The translations under genes and the position numbers were made by a program. 32,540 nucleotides of DNA from Streptomyces afghaniensis 772 (GTDB lineage: Bacteria > Actinomycetota > Actinomycetes > Streptomycetales > Streptomycetaceae), in contig KE354104.1 of assembly GCA_000415505.1 (NCBI GenBank), positions 1 to 32,540 of the forward strand, read 5' to 3'. The notes under the pieces are model-generated. The model ran no database searches, was not told where the DNA came from, and saw nothing but the letters and a program-made list of their open reading frames with translations. Of the stretch, positions 1-8,689 are shown in pieces (position 1 is the first letter of the stretch; the number at the start of each line of letters is the position of its first letter).

Positions 1-1404
1 CGGCCCCGTCCTCGCCGAGCACGGTGTCCGCGCCCTCGGGCAGCGCGTCCACGAACTCCAGCGCCCCGGCGTCCCGCAGCGCCCGCCGTACGGCGTCGCC
101 GTCGGCCTCGGGCCGCGCCAGCCGTACGTTGTCGGCGATCGTCCCGGCGTACAGATGCGGCCGCTGCGGCACCCACGCGATCCGGGACCGCCACTGCTCC
201 AGGTCCACGTCGGCGAGGTCGGCTCCCCGACCCGCACCCTTCCCTCGGCCGGTGGCACGAACCCGAGCAGGACGTTCAGCAGCGTCGACTTGCCCGCACC
301 GCTCGGCCCGACCAGCGCGACCGTCTCCCCGGGCTCGACGGTGAAGGACACGCCGGACACGGCGTCCGCCGACCGCCCCGGGTAGCGGACGGTCACTCCC
401 TCGAAGGCCAGCCCACCCGTCGGCACGGCCCCCGAACCGGAGGCCGGAACGGGCGTCTGAAGAACCTCGAAGATCTCCTCGGCCGCGGCGAGCCCCTCCG
501 CCGCAGCGTGGTACTGCGCCCCGACCTGCCGCAACGGCAGATACGCCTCCGGCGCCAGGATCAGGATGACCAGGCCGATGTACAGGTCCATCTCACCGTG
601 CACCAGCCGCATGCCGATCGTCACGGCGACCAGCGCCACCGAGATCGTCGCGAGCAGCTCCAGCGCGAAGGAGGAGATGAAGGCGATCCGCAGCGTCCGC
701 ATGGTCGCCTGCCGGTACTCACCCGTGATCCGCCGGATCGACTCGGCCTGCGCCTTGGCCCGCCCGAAGACCTTCAGCGTCGGCAGCCCCGCGACGACGT
801 CCAGGAAGTGCCCGGACAGCCGCGACAGCAGCCGCCACTGACGGTCCATCCGGGACTGGGTGGCCCAGCCGATCAGCACCATGAAGACCGGAATGAGCGG
901 CAGGGTGCCCACAATGATGGCCGCGGAGACCCAGTCCTCGGTGACGATCCGCGCCAGCACCGCCACCGGCACGACCACCGCGAGACCCAACTGCGGCAGA
1001 TACCGCGAGAAGTAGTCGTCGAGGGCGTCGACACCCCGGGTGGCCAGGGCGACCAGCGAACCGGTCCGCTGTCCGCTCAGCCAGCCCGGCCCCAGCTGAG
1101 CAGAACGCTCCAGCAACCGCCCCCGCAGTTCGGACTTCACCGCCGCGCTCGCCCGGTGCGCGGCGAGCTCGGTGAGCCAGCCGACCAGCGCCCGGCCTAC
1201 CGCGACAGCGGCCAACAGCAGCAGGGGAGTGCCGAGCTCGGACACCGCCATGCGGTGCTGGAACGCGCCGACCACCACCTCGGCGATGAGCATCGCCTGC
1301 GCGATGACCAGCCCGGCCCCTACGGCACCCAGGGCGACGACCGCCACCAGGAAGACCCGGGTGGCACGGGCGTACCGGAGCAGACGCGGATCGATTGGTT
1401 TCAC
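1..1404 (-). CDS. cydCD: cydCD, N-terminal part of a fused ABC exporter for cytochrome bd assembly; off left edge; apparent frameshift
   Basis: CydCD is an inner-membrane ABC exporter (thiol/haem related) needed to assemble cytochrome bd oxidase; actinobacteria often fuse CydC and CydD in one chain. From GTG 1404 the frame gives a start [13 protein letters not shown], a six-helix type-1 ABC membrane domain, then a Walker [10 protein letters not shown], near 285-310. Past a CCCC run at 225-228 the homology moves to another frame: the Q-loop region ([11 protein letters not shown], 148-180) and the stretch ending at base 2 read only there. One base appears to be missing where [13 protein letters not shown] would be expected. 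GTG 1404 is preferred over GTG 1413 because GAGG lies about 10 nt upstream of the former and only 1 nt upstream of the latter. It starts 12 nt after cydB, so it is co-transcribed. Whether the frameshift is real or a sequence error cannot be decided here. Only the first transporter half is in the window. Confidence 0.85.
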   Translation of the reverse strand, partial: MKPIDPRLLRYARATRVFLVAVVALGAVGAGLVIAQAMLIAEVVVGAFQHRMAVSELGTPLLLLAAVAVGRALVGWLTELAAHRASAAVKSELRGRLLERSAQLGPGWLSGQRTGSLVALATRGVDALDDYFSRYLPQLGLAVVVPVAVLARIVTEDWVSAAIIVGTLPLIPVFMVLIGWATQSRMDRQWRLLSRLSGHFLDVVAGLPTLKVFGRAKAQAESIRRITGEYRQATMRTLRIAFISSFALELLATISVALVAVTIGMRLVHGEMDLYIGLVILILAPEAYLPLRQVGAQYHAAAEGLAAAEEIFEVLQTPVPASGSGAVPTGGLAFEGVTVRYPGRSADAVSGVSFTVEPGETVALVGPSGAGKSTLLNVLLGFVPPAEGRVRVGEPTSPTWTWSSGGPGSRGCRSGRICTPGRSPTTYGWRGPRPTATPYGGRCGTPGRWSSWTRCPRARTPCSARTGP

Positions 1405-1411
1405 GTGAAAC
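1398..1411. promoter_or_regulatory. parS: parS site (ParB-binding), exact, over the cydCD start
   Basis: Exact GTTTCACGTGAAAC, the Streptomyces parS consensus bound by ParB for chromosome segregation. It lies between the cydB stop (1417-1419) and the body of cydCD, and the preferred cydCD GTG (1404-1402) is inside it. The site is therefore within an operon and transcribed. Confidence 0.93.
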
Positions 1412-1416
1412 ACACC

Positions 1417-2421
1417 TCAGTGCACGGTCTCGGCGATGTGCTGAGTACCGATCCGCTTGCGGAACACCCAGTACGTCCAGCCCTGGTAGAGCATCACGAT
1501 CGGAGTGGCGACCGCTGCGCACCAGGTCATGATCTTCAGTGTGTACGGGCTGGAGGAGGCGTTGGTGACCGTCAGGCTCCAGTCCGGGTTGAGCGTCGAC
1601 GGCATGACGTTCGGGAACAGCGTCAGGAAGAGCATCGCCACCGTGGCCACGATGGTGAGCCCCGACAGGGCGAACGCCCATCCCTCACGCCCCGCCCGCG
1701 CCGCGACCATGGCCACGACGAGCGACACCACCGCCACGGCCACCGCGACGAGTGTTGCCCCGTCACCCCGGTCGGACTGCGTCCACGCGAGGAAGGTGAG
1801 AGCCAGCAGCGCGGTCACCGACCCGACCCGAAGCGCCAGCTTCCGCGCCCGCTCCCGGATCTCCCCGACCGTCTTGAGCCCGACGAACACCGTCCCGTGG
1901 AAGGTGAACAGCGCGAGCGTGACCAGACCGCCGAGCAGGGCGTACGGGTTGAGCAGGTCCAGGACGCCGCCGGCGTAGTTGAAGTCCTGGTCGATCTTCA
2001 CCCCCCGCACGATGTTGCCGAAGGCCACACCCCACAGGAACGCGGGGATCAGCGAGGTCCAGAAGATCGCCGTCTCCCAGTTGCGCTGCCAGTTCTCCTC
2101 GGGCCGCTTGGCGCGGTACTCGAAGGCCACACCCCGGACGATGAGGCAGACCAGGATGAGCAGCAGCGGCAGGTAGAAGCCGGAGAAGAGCGTGGCGTAC
2201 CACTCGGGGAAGGCCGCGAAGGTGGCACCGCCCGCCGACAGCAGCCACACCTCGTTGCCGTCCCAGACGGGTCCGATGGTGTTGATCAGCACCCGCTTCT
2301 CGGGCCGGTTGCGGGCGAGCAGCTTCGTGAGCACACCGACCCCGAAGTCGAAGCCCTCCAGGAAGAAGTAGCCCGTCCACAGGACGGCGATCAGGACGAA
2401 CCAGACGTCGTGCAGTTCCAT
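1417..2421 (-). CDS. cydB: Cytochrome bd ubiquinol oxidase subunit II
   Basis: CydB, 334 residues, the usual length. It pairs with CydA in the high-affinity terminal oxidase that moves electrons from quinol to oxygen, in the cytoplasmic membrane. The N-terminus MELHDVWFVLIAVLWTGYFF followed by LEGFDFGVG is the family signature. GPVWDGNEVWLL is also a conserved CydB stretch. About eight to nine hydrophobic helices follow. The start ATG lies 20 nt after the cydA stop and the stop lies 12 nt before cydCD, so cydA-cydB-cydCD form one transcription unit, driven from the Rex-controlled region above cydA. Confidence 0.97.
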   Translation of the reverse strand: MELHDVWFVLIAVLWTGYFFLEGFDFGVGVLTKLLARNRPEKRVLINTIGPVWDGNEVWLLSAGGATFAAFPEWYATLFSGFYLPLLLILVCLIVRGVAFEYRAKRPEENWQRNWETAIFWTSLIPAFLWGVAFGNIVRGVKIDQDFNYAGGVLDLLNPYALLGGLVTLALFTFHGTVFVGLKTVGEIRERARKLALRVGSVTALLALTFLAWTQSDRGDGATLVAVAVAVVSLVVAMVAARAGREGWAFALSGLTIVATVAMLFLTLFPNVMPSTLNPDWSLTVTNASSSPYTLKIMTWCAAVATPIVMLYQGWTYWVFRKRIGTQHIAETVH

Positions 2422-2441
2422 GACTGTGCAGCTCCCTCGGC

Positions 2442-3950
2442 CTAGTACGAGAAGGCCATCGGCTTGTCGGCGTCACGGGTGTCGCCGCCGATCTTCGTGG
2501 GCGGGTTGAGGTCGGCCTCGGTGAGCTCGGGCGGGCCCGCCTTGACGTACTTGACGAGCAGCTTGACCTCGACGACGGCGAGGATCGCGTACAGCGTGGT
2601 GAAGACGACCATCGAGGTGATGACCTCGGCCTGGGAGACACCGGGGGAGACCGCGTGACGCGTCTGCAGCACGCCGTAGACGACCCACGGCTGGCGGCCC
2701 ATCTCGGTGAAGATCCAGCCCCAGGAGCTGGCGATCAGCGGGAAGCCCAGGGTGAGGATCGCGATGCGCCAGTACCACTTGGTGAGGGTCGGACCGAGGG
2801 CCTTCTTCGGCAGGAGCACGAGATGCGGCACCTCGTCCTCACCCACCCGCAGATGCTGCGGCAGCAGGAACTTCTTGCGGGTCAGCCACAGTCCGGCCAG
2901 GCCGATGGCGAAGGACGTCATGCCGAAGCCGATCATCCAGCGGAAGCCCCAGTACGCCACAGGGATGTTGGGCCGGTAGTCGCCGGGCCCGTACTTCTCC
3001 TGCTCGGCCTTGTTGACGTCGTTGATGCCGGGCACGTACGAGGTGAAGTCGTCCTTGGCGAGGAAGGACAGCAGGCCGGGGATCTCGATGGCGACCTCGT
3101 TGTGTCCCTTGTCGACGTCGCCGATGGCGAAGACCGAGAAGGGCGCCGGCTTCTCGCCGTCCCACAGCGCCTCGGCCGCGGCCATCTTCATCGGCTGCTG
3201 CTGGTACATGATCTTGCCGAGGACGTCGCCGCTGACCGCGGTGAGCAGACCGCCGACGACGACGGTGACGAGGCCCAGCCGCAGCGAGGTCTTCATCACG
3301 GGGACGTGCTTCTTGCGGACCAGATGGAAGGCGGCGATGCCGACCATGAAGGCGCCGCCGGTCAGGAAGGCCGCGGTGAGGGTGTGGAAGACCTGGGCGA
3401 GCGCGGTGTTCTGGGTCAGCACCAGCCAGAAGTCGGTGAGCTCGGCCCGCCCCTTCGCCTCATTGATCCGGTAGCCGACCGGGTGCTGCATCCAGGAGTT
3501 GGCCGCGAGGATGAAGTAGGCCGACAGGATCGTGCCGATCGAGACCATCCATATGCAGGCCAGGTGGATCTTCTTGGGCAGCTTGTCCCACCCGAAGATC
3601 CACAGGCCGATGAAGGTGGACTCGAAGAAGAAGGCGATCAGGGCCTCGAAGGCGAGCGGCGCGCCGAAGACGTCACCGACGAAGCGCGAGTAGTCGGACC
3701 AGTTCATGCCGAACTGGAACTCCTGCACGATGCCGGTGACCACACCCATCGCGATGTTGATCAGGAAGAGCTTGCCCCAGAACTTCGTCGCCTGGAGGTA
3801 CTTTTCCTTCTCCGTCCGCACCCAGGCGGTCTGCAGTCCGGCCGTCAGAGCGGCCAGCGAGATCGTCAGGGGGACGAACAGAAAGTGGTAGACGGTGGTG
3901 ATGCCGAACTGCCATCGCGCCAGGGTCTCCGGCGCCAAAGCCAGGTCCAC
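2442..3950 (-). CDS. cydA: Cytochrome bd ubiquinol oxidase subunit I
   Basis: CydA, 502 residues, carries haems b558, b595 and d and the quinol-binding Q loop. Seen: His22 in TTVYHFLFVPLT (equivalent to the E. coli haem-ligand His19), a second conserved His in AQVFHTLTAAFL, and the Q-loop end GRQPWVVYGVLQT. The loop is short, as in the actinobacterial and Bacillus S-type rather than the E. coli L-type. The GTG start is preceded by AAGGAG with 7 nt spacing. First gene of the cyd operon, expected to be induced at low oxygen when Rex leaves its operator at 3973-3988. A -10-like CATAAT on this strand (4004-3999) lies just upstream of that operator. Confidence 0.97.
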   Translation of the reverse strand: MDLALAPETLARWQFGITTVYHFLFVPLTISLAALTAGLQTAWVRTEKEKYLQATKFWGKLFLINIAMGVVTGIVQEFQFGMNWSDYSRFVGDVFGAPLAFEALIAFFFESTFIGLWIFGWDKLPKKIHLACIWMVSIGTILSAYFILAANSWMQHPVGYRINEAKGRAELTDFWLVLTQNTALAQVFHTLTAAFLTGGAFMVGIAAFHLVRKKHVPVMKTSLRLGLVTVVVGGLLTAVSGDVLGKIMYQQQPMKMAAAEALWDGEKPAPFSVFAIGDVDKGHNEVAIEIPGLLSFLAKDDFTSYVPGINDVNKAEQEKYGPGDYRPNIPVAYWGFRWMIGFGMTSFAIGLAGLWLTRKKFLLPQHLRVGEDEVPHLVLLPKKALGPTLTKWYWRIAILTLGFPLIASSWGWIFTEMGRQPWVVYGVLQTRHAVSPGVSQAEVITSMVVFTTLYAILAVVEVKLLVKYVKAGPPELTEADLNPPTKIGGDTRDADKPMAFSY

Positions 3951-3972
3951 GTCGCCGCTCCTTACAACCGCT

Positions 3973-3988
3973 TGTGAAAGCGTTCACA
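3973..3988. promoter_or_regulatory. Rex operator (ROP) of the cyd operon
   Basis: TGTGAAAGCGTTCACA differs by one base from the Streptomyces Rex consensus TGTGAACGCGTTCACA. It lies 23 nt upstream of the cydA start. Rex is a redox sensor that binds when the NADH/NAD+ ratio is low and releases when it rises; the S. coelicolor cydA promoter is an established Rex target. A flanking TCACAAG (3990-3996) also pairs with CTTGTGA (3971-3977), making a wider imperfect repeat. Confidence 0.88.
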
Positions 3989-4074
3989 TTCACAAGCCAT
4001 TATGCAGCACGTAGTTTCGAGCCCTGGAGGGGGTCCCCTGTCTCCCCCGTCACAGTCAACCCCTTGGCCGGAAC

Positions 4075-4091
4075 TTCAACATATTGTTGAA
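4075..4091. promoter_or_regulatory. Inverted repeat at the start of the cyclophilin-like gene, possible operator
   Basis: TTCAACA-TAT-TGTTGAA, perfect 7-bp arms with a 3-bp centre, ending 8 nt before ATG 4100. It contains a -10-like TATTGT (4082-4087) at a distance suiting a leaderless transcript, and no clear Shine-Dalgarno precedes the ATG. Its form is that of a dimeric-repressor operator. No regulator is identified. Confidence 0.45.
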
Positions 4092-4099
4092 TCGACGGC

Positions 4100-4495
4100 A
4101 TGCAGACACCGACATCGCTACAGATCCGGATCTCCTGGCCCTCGGGCCATCTCACCGCGTCGCTCGACGACACCCCGACCACCCAGGCACTCGCCAAGGC
4201 GCTGCCCTTCGTCTCGACCGCACGCACCTGGGGCAAAGAGGTGTACTTCGACACAGGAGTGTCGGTTTCACGTGAAACAGGCGGCGCCAAGGAGGTCGTC
4301 GAGCCCGGCACCGTCGCCTTCTGGACCGACGGCGCCGCACTCGCCCTCCCCTATGGAGCCACACCGATCTCCCGGGGCGACGAGTGCCGCCTCGCAGGCC
4401 CGTGCAATGTCCTGGGCCGCCTCGACGGCGACCCCGGTCTGCTCGCAACCGTGCGGGACGGCGACCCCGTGCGCGTGGAGCTCCTCGACGCCTGA
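4100..4495 (+). CDS. Cyclophilin-like fold protein (small beta-barrel, TM1367-like)
   Basis: 131 residues. The pattern matches the cyclophilin-like family typified by TM1367: an N-terminal strand IRISWPSGHLTASLDDTPTT, then ALAKALPF, TWGKEVYFDTG, VEPGTVAFWTDGAALALPYG, then GPCNVLGRLDGDP and DGDPVRVELL. The fold is known, but no catalytic role is established for these short proteins; cyclophilin active-site residues are not apparent. It is divergent from cydA and convergent with hisC, whose stop is only 16 nt away, so there is no room for a separate terminator. The gene contains an exact parS site that encodes Ser-Arg-Glu-Thr within SVSRET. The start is chosen by family length; a leaderless message is possible. 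Confidence 0.75.
   Translation: MQTPTSLQIRISWPSGHLTASLDDTPTTQALAKALPFVSTARTWGKEVYFDTGVSVSRETGGAKEVVEPGTVAFWTDGAALALPYGATPISRGDECRLAGPCNVLGRLDGDPGLLATVRDGDPVRVELLDA
4265..4278. promoter_or_regulatory. parS: parS site, exact, inside the cyclophilin-like coding sequence
   Basis: Exact GTTTCACGTGAAAC in frame with the gene at 4100-4495 (codons for V-S-R-E-T). Known ParB loading sites can lie within genes. The site falls in the segment between the FDTG strand and VEPG, probably a tolerant loop. Confidence 0.92.
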
Positions 4496-4511
4496 CCTGG
4501 CTCACGGAGCC

Positions 4512-5591
4512 CTACAGCTCCTTGCGAAACCCTTCCGCCACCTTCAGGAAGATGTCGTTCGCCTCGGTCTCCCCGACCGTCACCCGCACACCCTCACCCG
4601 GGAACGGCCGGATCACCACGCCCGCCTGATCACACGCCTCCGCGAACGGGACCGTGCGCTCCCCCAGCCGCAGCCACACGAAGTTGGCCTGGGTCTCGGG
4701 CACCGTCCAGCCCTGGGCACGCAGCCCGTCGACCACGCGCGTGCGCTCACACACCAGCGAGCCGACCCGGCCGAGCAGTTCGTCCTCGGCGCGCAGCGAG
4801 GCGATCGCCGCCTCCTGCGCAAGCTGGCTCACCCCGAACGGGACCGCCGTCTTGCGCAGCGCCGCGGCCACCGGCTCATGGGCGATGGCGAACCCGACGC
4901 GCAGGCCGGCGAGACCGTAGGCCTTGGAGAAGGTCCGCAGCACGCAGACGTTGGGCCGGTCGCGGTAGAGCTCGACACCGTCCGGCACCTCGGGGTCACG
5001 GATGAACTCGCGGTAGGCCTCGTCGAGCACCACCAGCACATCACCGGGCACACGGTCGAGGAAGCGCTCCAGCTCCGCCCGCCGCACGACCGTGCCCGTC
5101 GGGTTGTTGGGGTTGCAGACGAAGATCAGCCGGGTCCGGTCGGTGATCGCGTCGGCCATCGCGTCGAGGTCGTGCACATCACCGGAGGTCAGCGGTACCT
5201 GTACCGATGTCGCGCCGCTGATCTGCGTGATGATCGGGTACGCCTCGAAGGACCGCCAGGCGTAGATGACCTCGTCGCCGGGGCCGGAGGTGGCCTGGAT
5301 CAGCTGCTGGGCGACACCGACCGACCCGGTGCCGGTGGCCAGGTGAGAGAGGGGCACGCCGAACCGGTCGGACAGCTCGTTCATCAGCGCCGTACAGGCC
5401 ATGTCCGGGTAGCGATTGAAGGTGCAGGCCGCCGCCGTCACCGTCTCCATCACGCCCGGCAGCGGCGGGTAGGGGTTCTCGTTGGAGGACAGCTTGTAGG
5501 CCACCGGCCCACCCGCCGCGGCCGGCTTGCCCGGCTTGTAGGTGGGGATCCCCTCCAGCTCGGCGCGCAGCTTGGGGCTCGTCTCGCTCAC
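4512..5591 (-). CDS. hisC: Histidinol-phosphate aminotransferase-type PLP enzyme
   Basis: Fold-type I aminotransferase, 359 residues from GTG 5591. HisC moves an amino group from glutamate to imidazole-acetol phosphate in histidine synthesis, and some paralogues act on aromatic 2-oxo acids. Seen: [15 protein letters not shown] (substrate-side N-terminus), [34 protein letters not shown], and [14 protein letters not shown] with the PLP lysine. The start is GTG 5591, with GAGGAG 7 nt upstream; an upstream in-frame extension to 5642 lacks family similarity. The gene stands alone rather than in the his operon, so it may be the second hisC copy many Streptomyces carry, and an aromatic-transaminase role is possible. 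Confidence 0.88.
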   Translation of the reverse strand: MSETSPKLRAELEGIPTYKPGKPAAAGGPVAYKLSSNENPYPPLPGVMETVTAAACTFNRYPDMACTALMNELSDRFGVPLSHLATGTGSVGVAQQLIQATSGPGDEVIYAWRSFEAYPIITQISGATSVQVPLTSGDVHDLDAMADAITDRTRLIFVCNPNNPTGTVVRRAELERFLDRVPGDVLVVLDEAYREFIRDPEVPDGVELYRDRPNVCVLRTFSKAYGLAGLRVGFAIAHEPVAAALRKTAVPFGVSQLAQEAAIASLRAEDELLGRVGSLVCERTRVVDGLRAQGWTVPETQANFVWLRLGERTVPFAEACDQAGVVIRPFPGEGVRVTVGETEANDIFLKVAEGFRKEL

Positions 5592-6022
5592 CGCAGTCCT
5601 CCTCACGAAGACCGGCGGCCCATGACCGCCGCCGACATCCAATACTCCTCACCTTATGAGGATTCGGCGCCGCTGCGTATAGCCACGACGGCGTGACGAA
5701 CGCCGACCACGTCCGCCCCACCGGCATCAGGGGCATCACCGCACGAAGGCGTACGAATTCAGGGGCGCGCCGCACATATATCTACGCGCCGGTGGTGCAC
5801 GCCGTGGCGCGCATCCCCCGTGCAGGTGAGTTGAGACCTCTTCGCAACATCGGCCACTTGGCAGGCCCGTGCGGGCCGACAAGACACGTAGTGGCATGTG
5901 AGCGCTCAACGCCCTTGGTTTCCCAGGCAATTGGGCATGAATGATCATGCAGAAACGTGTCTGTCAACGCGTGCATATGCGTCCGCACTACCCCACCGCA
6001 TGAGCCCTACTATCGGCTCGCC
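5592..6022. other. Divergent promoter region between hisC and the LacI-family gene
   Basis: 430 bp without a convincing gene; the short open frames here show no family signature. Just upstream of hisC is an imperfect repeat CCTCATAAGGTGAGG (minus strand, near 5647-5663). Near the regulator there is a CG-centred palindrome at 5899-5908. Confidence 0.6.
5899..5908. promoter_or_regulatory. Candidate LacI-family operator
   Basis: TGAGCGCTCA is a perfect 10-bp palindrome centred on CG, as in most LacI/GalR operators. It lies about 115 bp upstream of the LacI-family gene and may be its autoregulatory site. Inferred from form and position only. Confidence 0.35.
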
Positions 6023-7135
6023 ATGACAGCAGCAGGGAAGCACCAGGTGAGCCGCGCGGAAACCTCACGTCGAGGCAGTCGGCCGGGTCGGGCGGGTATC
6101 AGAGACGTGGCCGCCGCCGCCGGAGTGTCCATCACGACCGTCTCCGACGCCCTCAACGGCAAGGGCCGGCTCCCGGACGCCACCCGGCGCCATGTCCGTG
6201 AGGTCGCCGACCGGCTGGGCTACCGGCCCTCGGCCGCCGCCCGGACCCTCCGTACCGGCAAGTCGGGACTCATCGGCCTGACCGTGACCACGTACGGGGA
6301 TGAACCTTTCACCTTCACCGAGTTCGCGTACTTCGCCGAGATGGCGCGGGCCGCCACCTCCGCGGCGCTCGCCCGCGGGTACGCCCTCGTCATCCTGCCC
6401 GCGACCTCCCGCCACGACGTGTGGTCGAACGTCGCCCTGGACGGCACGGTCGTCATCGACCCCTCCGACCAGGACCCCGTCGTCAGCGAACTCGTCCGGC
6501 AGGGCCTGCCCGTCGTCTCCGACGGCCGCCCGGCCGGCTCGCTGCCGGTCACGGCCTGGGTCGACAACGACCATGAGGCCGCCGTCCTCGGCATCCTCGA
6601 CCACCTGGCCGACGCCGGCGCGCGCCGCATCGGCCTGCTGACCGGCACGACGACCGACACGTACACCCATCTCTCCACCACCGCGTACCTGCGCTGGTGC
6701 GAGCGCGTCGGCCAGGATCCGGTCTACGAGGCCTACCCGGCGCACGATCCGTGCGCGGGCGCCGTCGCCGCCGACCGGCTGCTCGCCCGACCCGACCGGC
6801 CGGACGCGGTCTACGGGCTGTTCGACCCGAACGGCACCGACCTGCTCGCCGCCGCCCGCCGCTACGGCCTGCGCGTACCGGACGACCTGCTGCTGGTCTG
6901 TTGCAGCGAGTCCACCGTGTACGCCCACACCGAGCCGCCCATCACGACGCTCTCCCTGAAGCCGCGCCGGATCGGCACGGCGGTCGTGCAACTCCTCATC
7001 GACGCCATCGAGGGAGCGGACTCGGACCGTCCGGTGGAGCAGGTGATACCGACGGAGCTGATCGTGCGCACCTCGTCCCAGCGGCGCCCGCCGCGCACGA
7101 CGGTCAGCCCGCCGCGGTCACCCGAGAAGACGTAG
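6023..7135 (+). CDS. LacI/GalR-family transcriptional regulator
   Basis: 370 residues from ATG 6023. An N-terminal helix-turn-helix covers about residues 26-45 (IRDVAAAAGVSITTVSDALN), followed by the hinge-helix region GYRPSAAARTLRTGKSGLIGL. The rest is a periplasmic-binding-protein-like sensor domain ending in the typical PPITTLSLKPRRIG and ELIVRTS. Such proteins bind operator DNA as dimers and respond to a sugar or other small ligand, which cannot be predicted here because no transport or catabolic operon adjoins it. An in-frame extension to 5957 is possible, but the 6023 start fits the family better. A short basic tail rich in Pro/Arg follows the sensor domain. Confidence 0.9.
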   Translation: MTAAGKHQVSRAETSRRGSRPGRAGIRDVAAAAGVSITTVSDALNGKGRLPDATRRHVREVADRLGYRPSAAARTLRTGKSGLIGLTVTTYGDEPFTFTEFAYFAEMARAATSAALARGYALVILPATSRHDVWSNVALDGTVVIDPSDQDPVVSELVRQGLPVVSDGRPAGSLPVTAWVDNDHEAAVLGILDHLADAGARRIGLLTGTTTDTYTHLSTTAYLRWCERVGQDPVYEAYPAHDPCAGAVAADRLLARPDRPDAVYGLFDPNGTDLLAAARRYGLRVPDDLLLVCCSESTVYAHTEPPITTLSLKPRRIGTAVVQLLIDAIEGADSDRPVEQVIPTELIVRTSSQRRPPRTTVSPPRSPEKT

Positions 7136-7429
7136 GCCGGTACACCGGGTAAAGGGACGTTCGCACTCCTGGGGAGAAACGGGGCCGGTCCCCCGGAGAG
7201 AAGGGATCGTTCTCGCGAAGAGAAGGAAAGCGAGGACGGTCACACGGTGGTCAAAGCCCGGCTCAATCGGGGCGAAAGCCGCGGTGAACTGGACTCTTGC
7301 TCTGATTCACCACCCCTGGGTCATCACATGGCGCGATCCGCATTCCTATGATGGGCCCACGACACCCACGGGCCGCTACGACCAGGCAGTCCGATGCGGT
7401 GCAGATGCGGCGCGATGGTGGAGGGGTCG
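7136..7429. other. Intergenic region before the metallophosphoesterase gene
   Basis: About 290 bp, no gene. It holds a purine-rich stretch with short inverted repeats (for example TTCTC/GAGAA at 7210-7224) and a -10-like TATGAT at 7347-7352 without a good -35. It probably holds the terminator of the regulator gene and the promoter of the next gene, but neither can be fixed with confidence. Confidence 0.4.
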
Positions 7430-8506
7430 ATGACTCAGGGGGCCGGTCAGGGACCCGAGGTGGAGCGGACGGCGACGCTGCGCGACTTCCGGGTGCCCGC
7501 GTACGTCCACGAGGCCGGTCCGTACGTCCACAGCGCCCAGCCCGGCGAGGTCGCCCCGCCGGCCGAGGAGACCTACCCCGAGGGGTACACGCCGACCGAG
7601 CGCGATCTGCCCGTGATCAACCGGGGCGACACTGTCCAGGTGGCCGTCGACCCCGAGACCGTCGCGGCCCCGCAGTCCGACACCGGGCAGGGCCCGCTGT
7701 ACGTCGTGGGTGATGTGCACGGCTACCTCGACCAGCTGGTGGCGGCCCTCCAGGAGAAGGGCCTCCTCGACGCCGACGGCCACTGGTGCGCGGGCACCGC
7801 CCGGCTGTGGTTCCTCGGCGACTTCACCGACCGCGGCCCCGACGGCATCGGCGTCATCGACCTGGTGATGCGGCTGTCCGCCGAGGCCGCCGCGGCCGGC
7901 GGCTACTGCAAGGCGCTCATGGGCAACCACGAGCTGCTGCTGCTCGGTGCCAAACGGTTCGGCGACACCCCCGTCAACTCGGGCGCGGGCACCGCCACTT
8001 TCCAGGCGGCCTGGCTGCTCAACGGCGGCCAGAAGACCGACATGGACCGCCTCCAGGACCACCACCTGCAGTGGATGGCCCGTCTGGACGCCGTCGAGGA
8101 GGTCGACGGCCACCTGCTCGTCCACTCCGACACCACCGCCTACCTCGACTACGGCCGCTCCATCGAAGAGGTCAACGACACCGTCCGCGAGACGCTCACG
8201 CGCAACGACGCGGACGAAGTCTGGGACCTGTTCCGCAAGTTCACCAAGCGGTTCTCCTTCCGTGACGAGGGCGGCGCGGACGCCGTGCGCTCCCTGCTCG
8301 ATACGTACGGGGGCACCCGCATCGTTCACGGTCACAGCCCGATTCCGTATCTGCTGGGCGAAGTCGGCTCCGAGGAGGACGACGACAGCACCGACCCCGT
8401 GGTCGAGGGTCCGCACGTCTACGCCGACGGACTCGCCATCGCCATGGACGGCGGCGTGACCATGGCCGGAAAGCTGCTGGTCCAGCAACTGCCGCTGGGT
8501 ACATGA
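7430..8506 (+). CDS. Calcineurin-like metallophosphoesterase
   Basis: 358 residues from ATG 7430, chosen because GGAGG lies about 6 nt upstream; upstream in-frame starts lack this. The first ~85 residues are an acidic, proline-rich segment outside the catalytic fold. The dinuclear-metal phosphatase motifs follow in order: GDVHG (residues 94-98), GDFTDRGPD (130-138), GNHE (165-168), a HSD motif, and VHGHSP near the C-terminus. This set is that of PPP-like or diadenosine-tetraphosphatase-like phosphoesterases, so the substrate could be a phosphoprotein or a nucleotide; the sequence does not decide. No signal peptide or membrane helix is seen, so it is probably cytoplasmic. The next gene follows after a possible hairpin. 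Confidence 0.88.
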   Translation: MTQGAGQGPEVERTATLRDFRVPAYVHEAGPYVHSAQPGEVAPPAEETYPEGYTPTERDLPVINRGDTVQVAVDPETVAAPQSDTGQGPLYVVGDVHGYLDQLVAALQEKGLLDADGHWCAGTARLWFLGDFTDRGPDGIGVIDLVMRLSAEAAAAGGYCKALMGNHELLLLGAKRFGDTPVNSGAGTATFQAAWLLNGGQKTDMDRLQDHHLQWMARLDAVEEVDGHLLVHSDTTAYLDYGRSIEEVNDTVRETLTRNDADEVWDLFRKFTKRFSFRDEGGADAVRSLLDTYGGTRIVHGHSPIPYLLGEVGSEEDDDSTDPVVEGPHVYADGLAIAMDGGVTMAGKLLVQQLPLGT

Positions 8507-8509
8507 ACG

Positions 8510-8552
8510 CTCACCGGGCAGGCGTTTCCCGTCATCGGACCGGACCGGTGAG
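8510..8552. terminator. Possible hairpin after the metallophosphoesterase gene
   Basis: CTCACCGG (8510-8517) pairs with CCGGTGAG (8545-8552), starting 4 nt after the stop codon. The loop is long (27 nt) and there is no T run, so termination is only a suggestion. Confidence 0.35.
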
Positions 8553-8689
8553 GGGCCAATTTCGGTAAACCCCCTGTCACCGCCCACCTTCACGGCTCTA
8601 CCATCGGCTTATCCGTAGCAGGCTCCCCTCCGTTTCTGCCCGACGGCTCGTCAGCATGCCGAGCCCCAAGCCCTACGGAGCATCGGGGG

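Noticed and set aside
508-2445. 645-codon plus-strand open frame across cydB and cydCD
   Set aside because: A shadow frame of high-GC coding DNA with Arg/Gln/His/Asp-rich low-complexity product; the minus-strand genes are clearly real.
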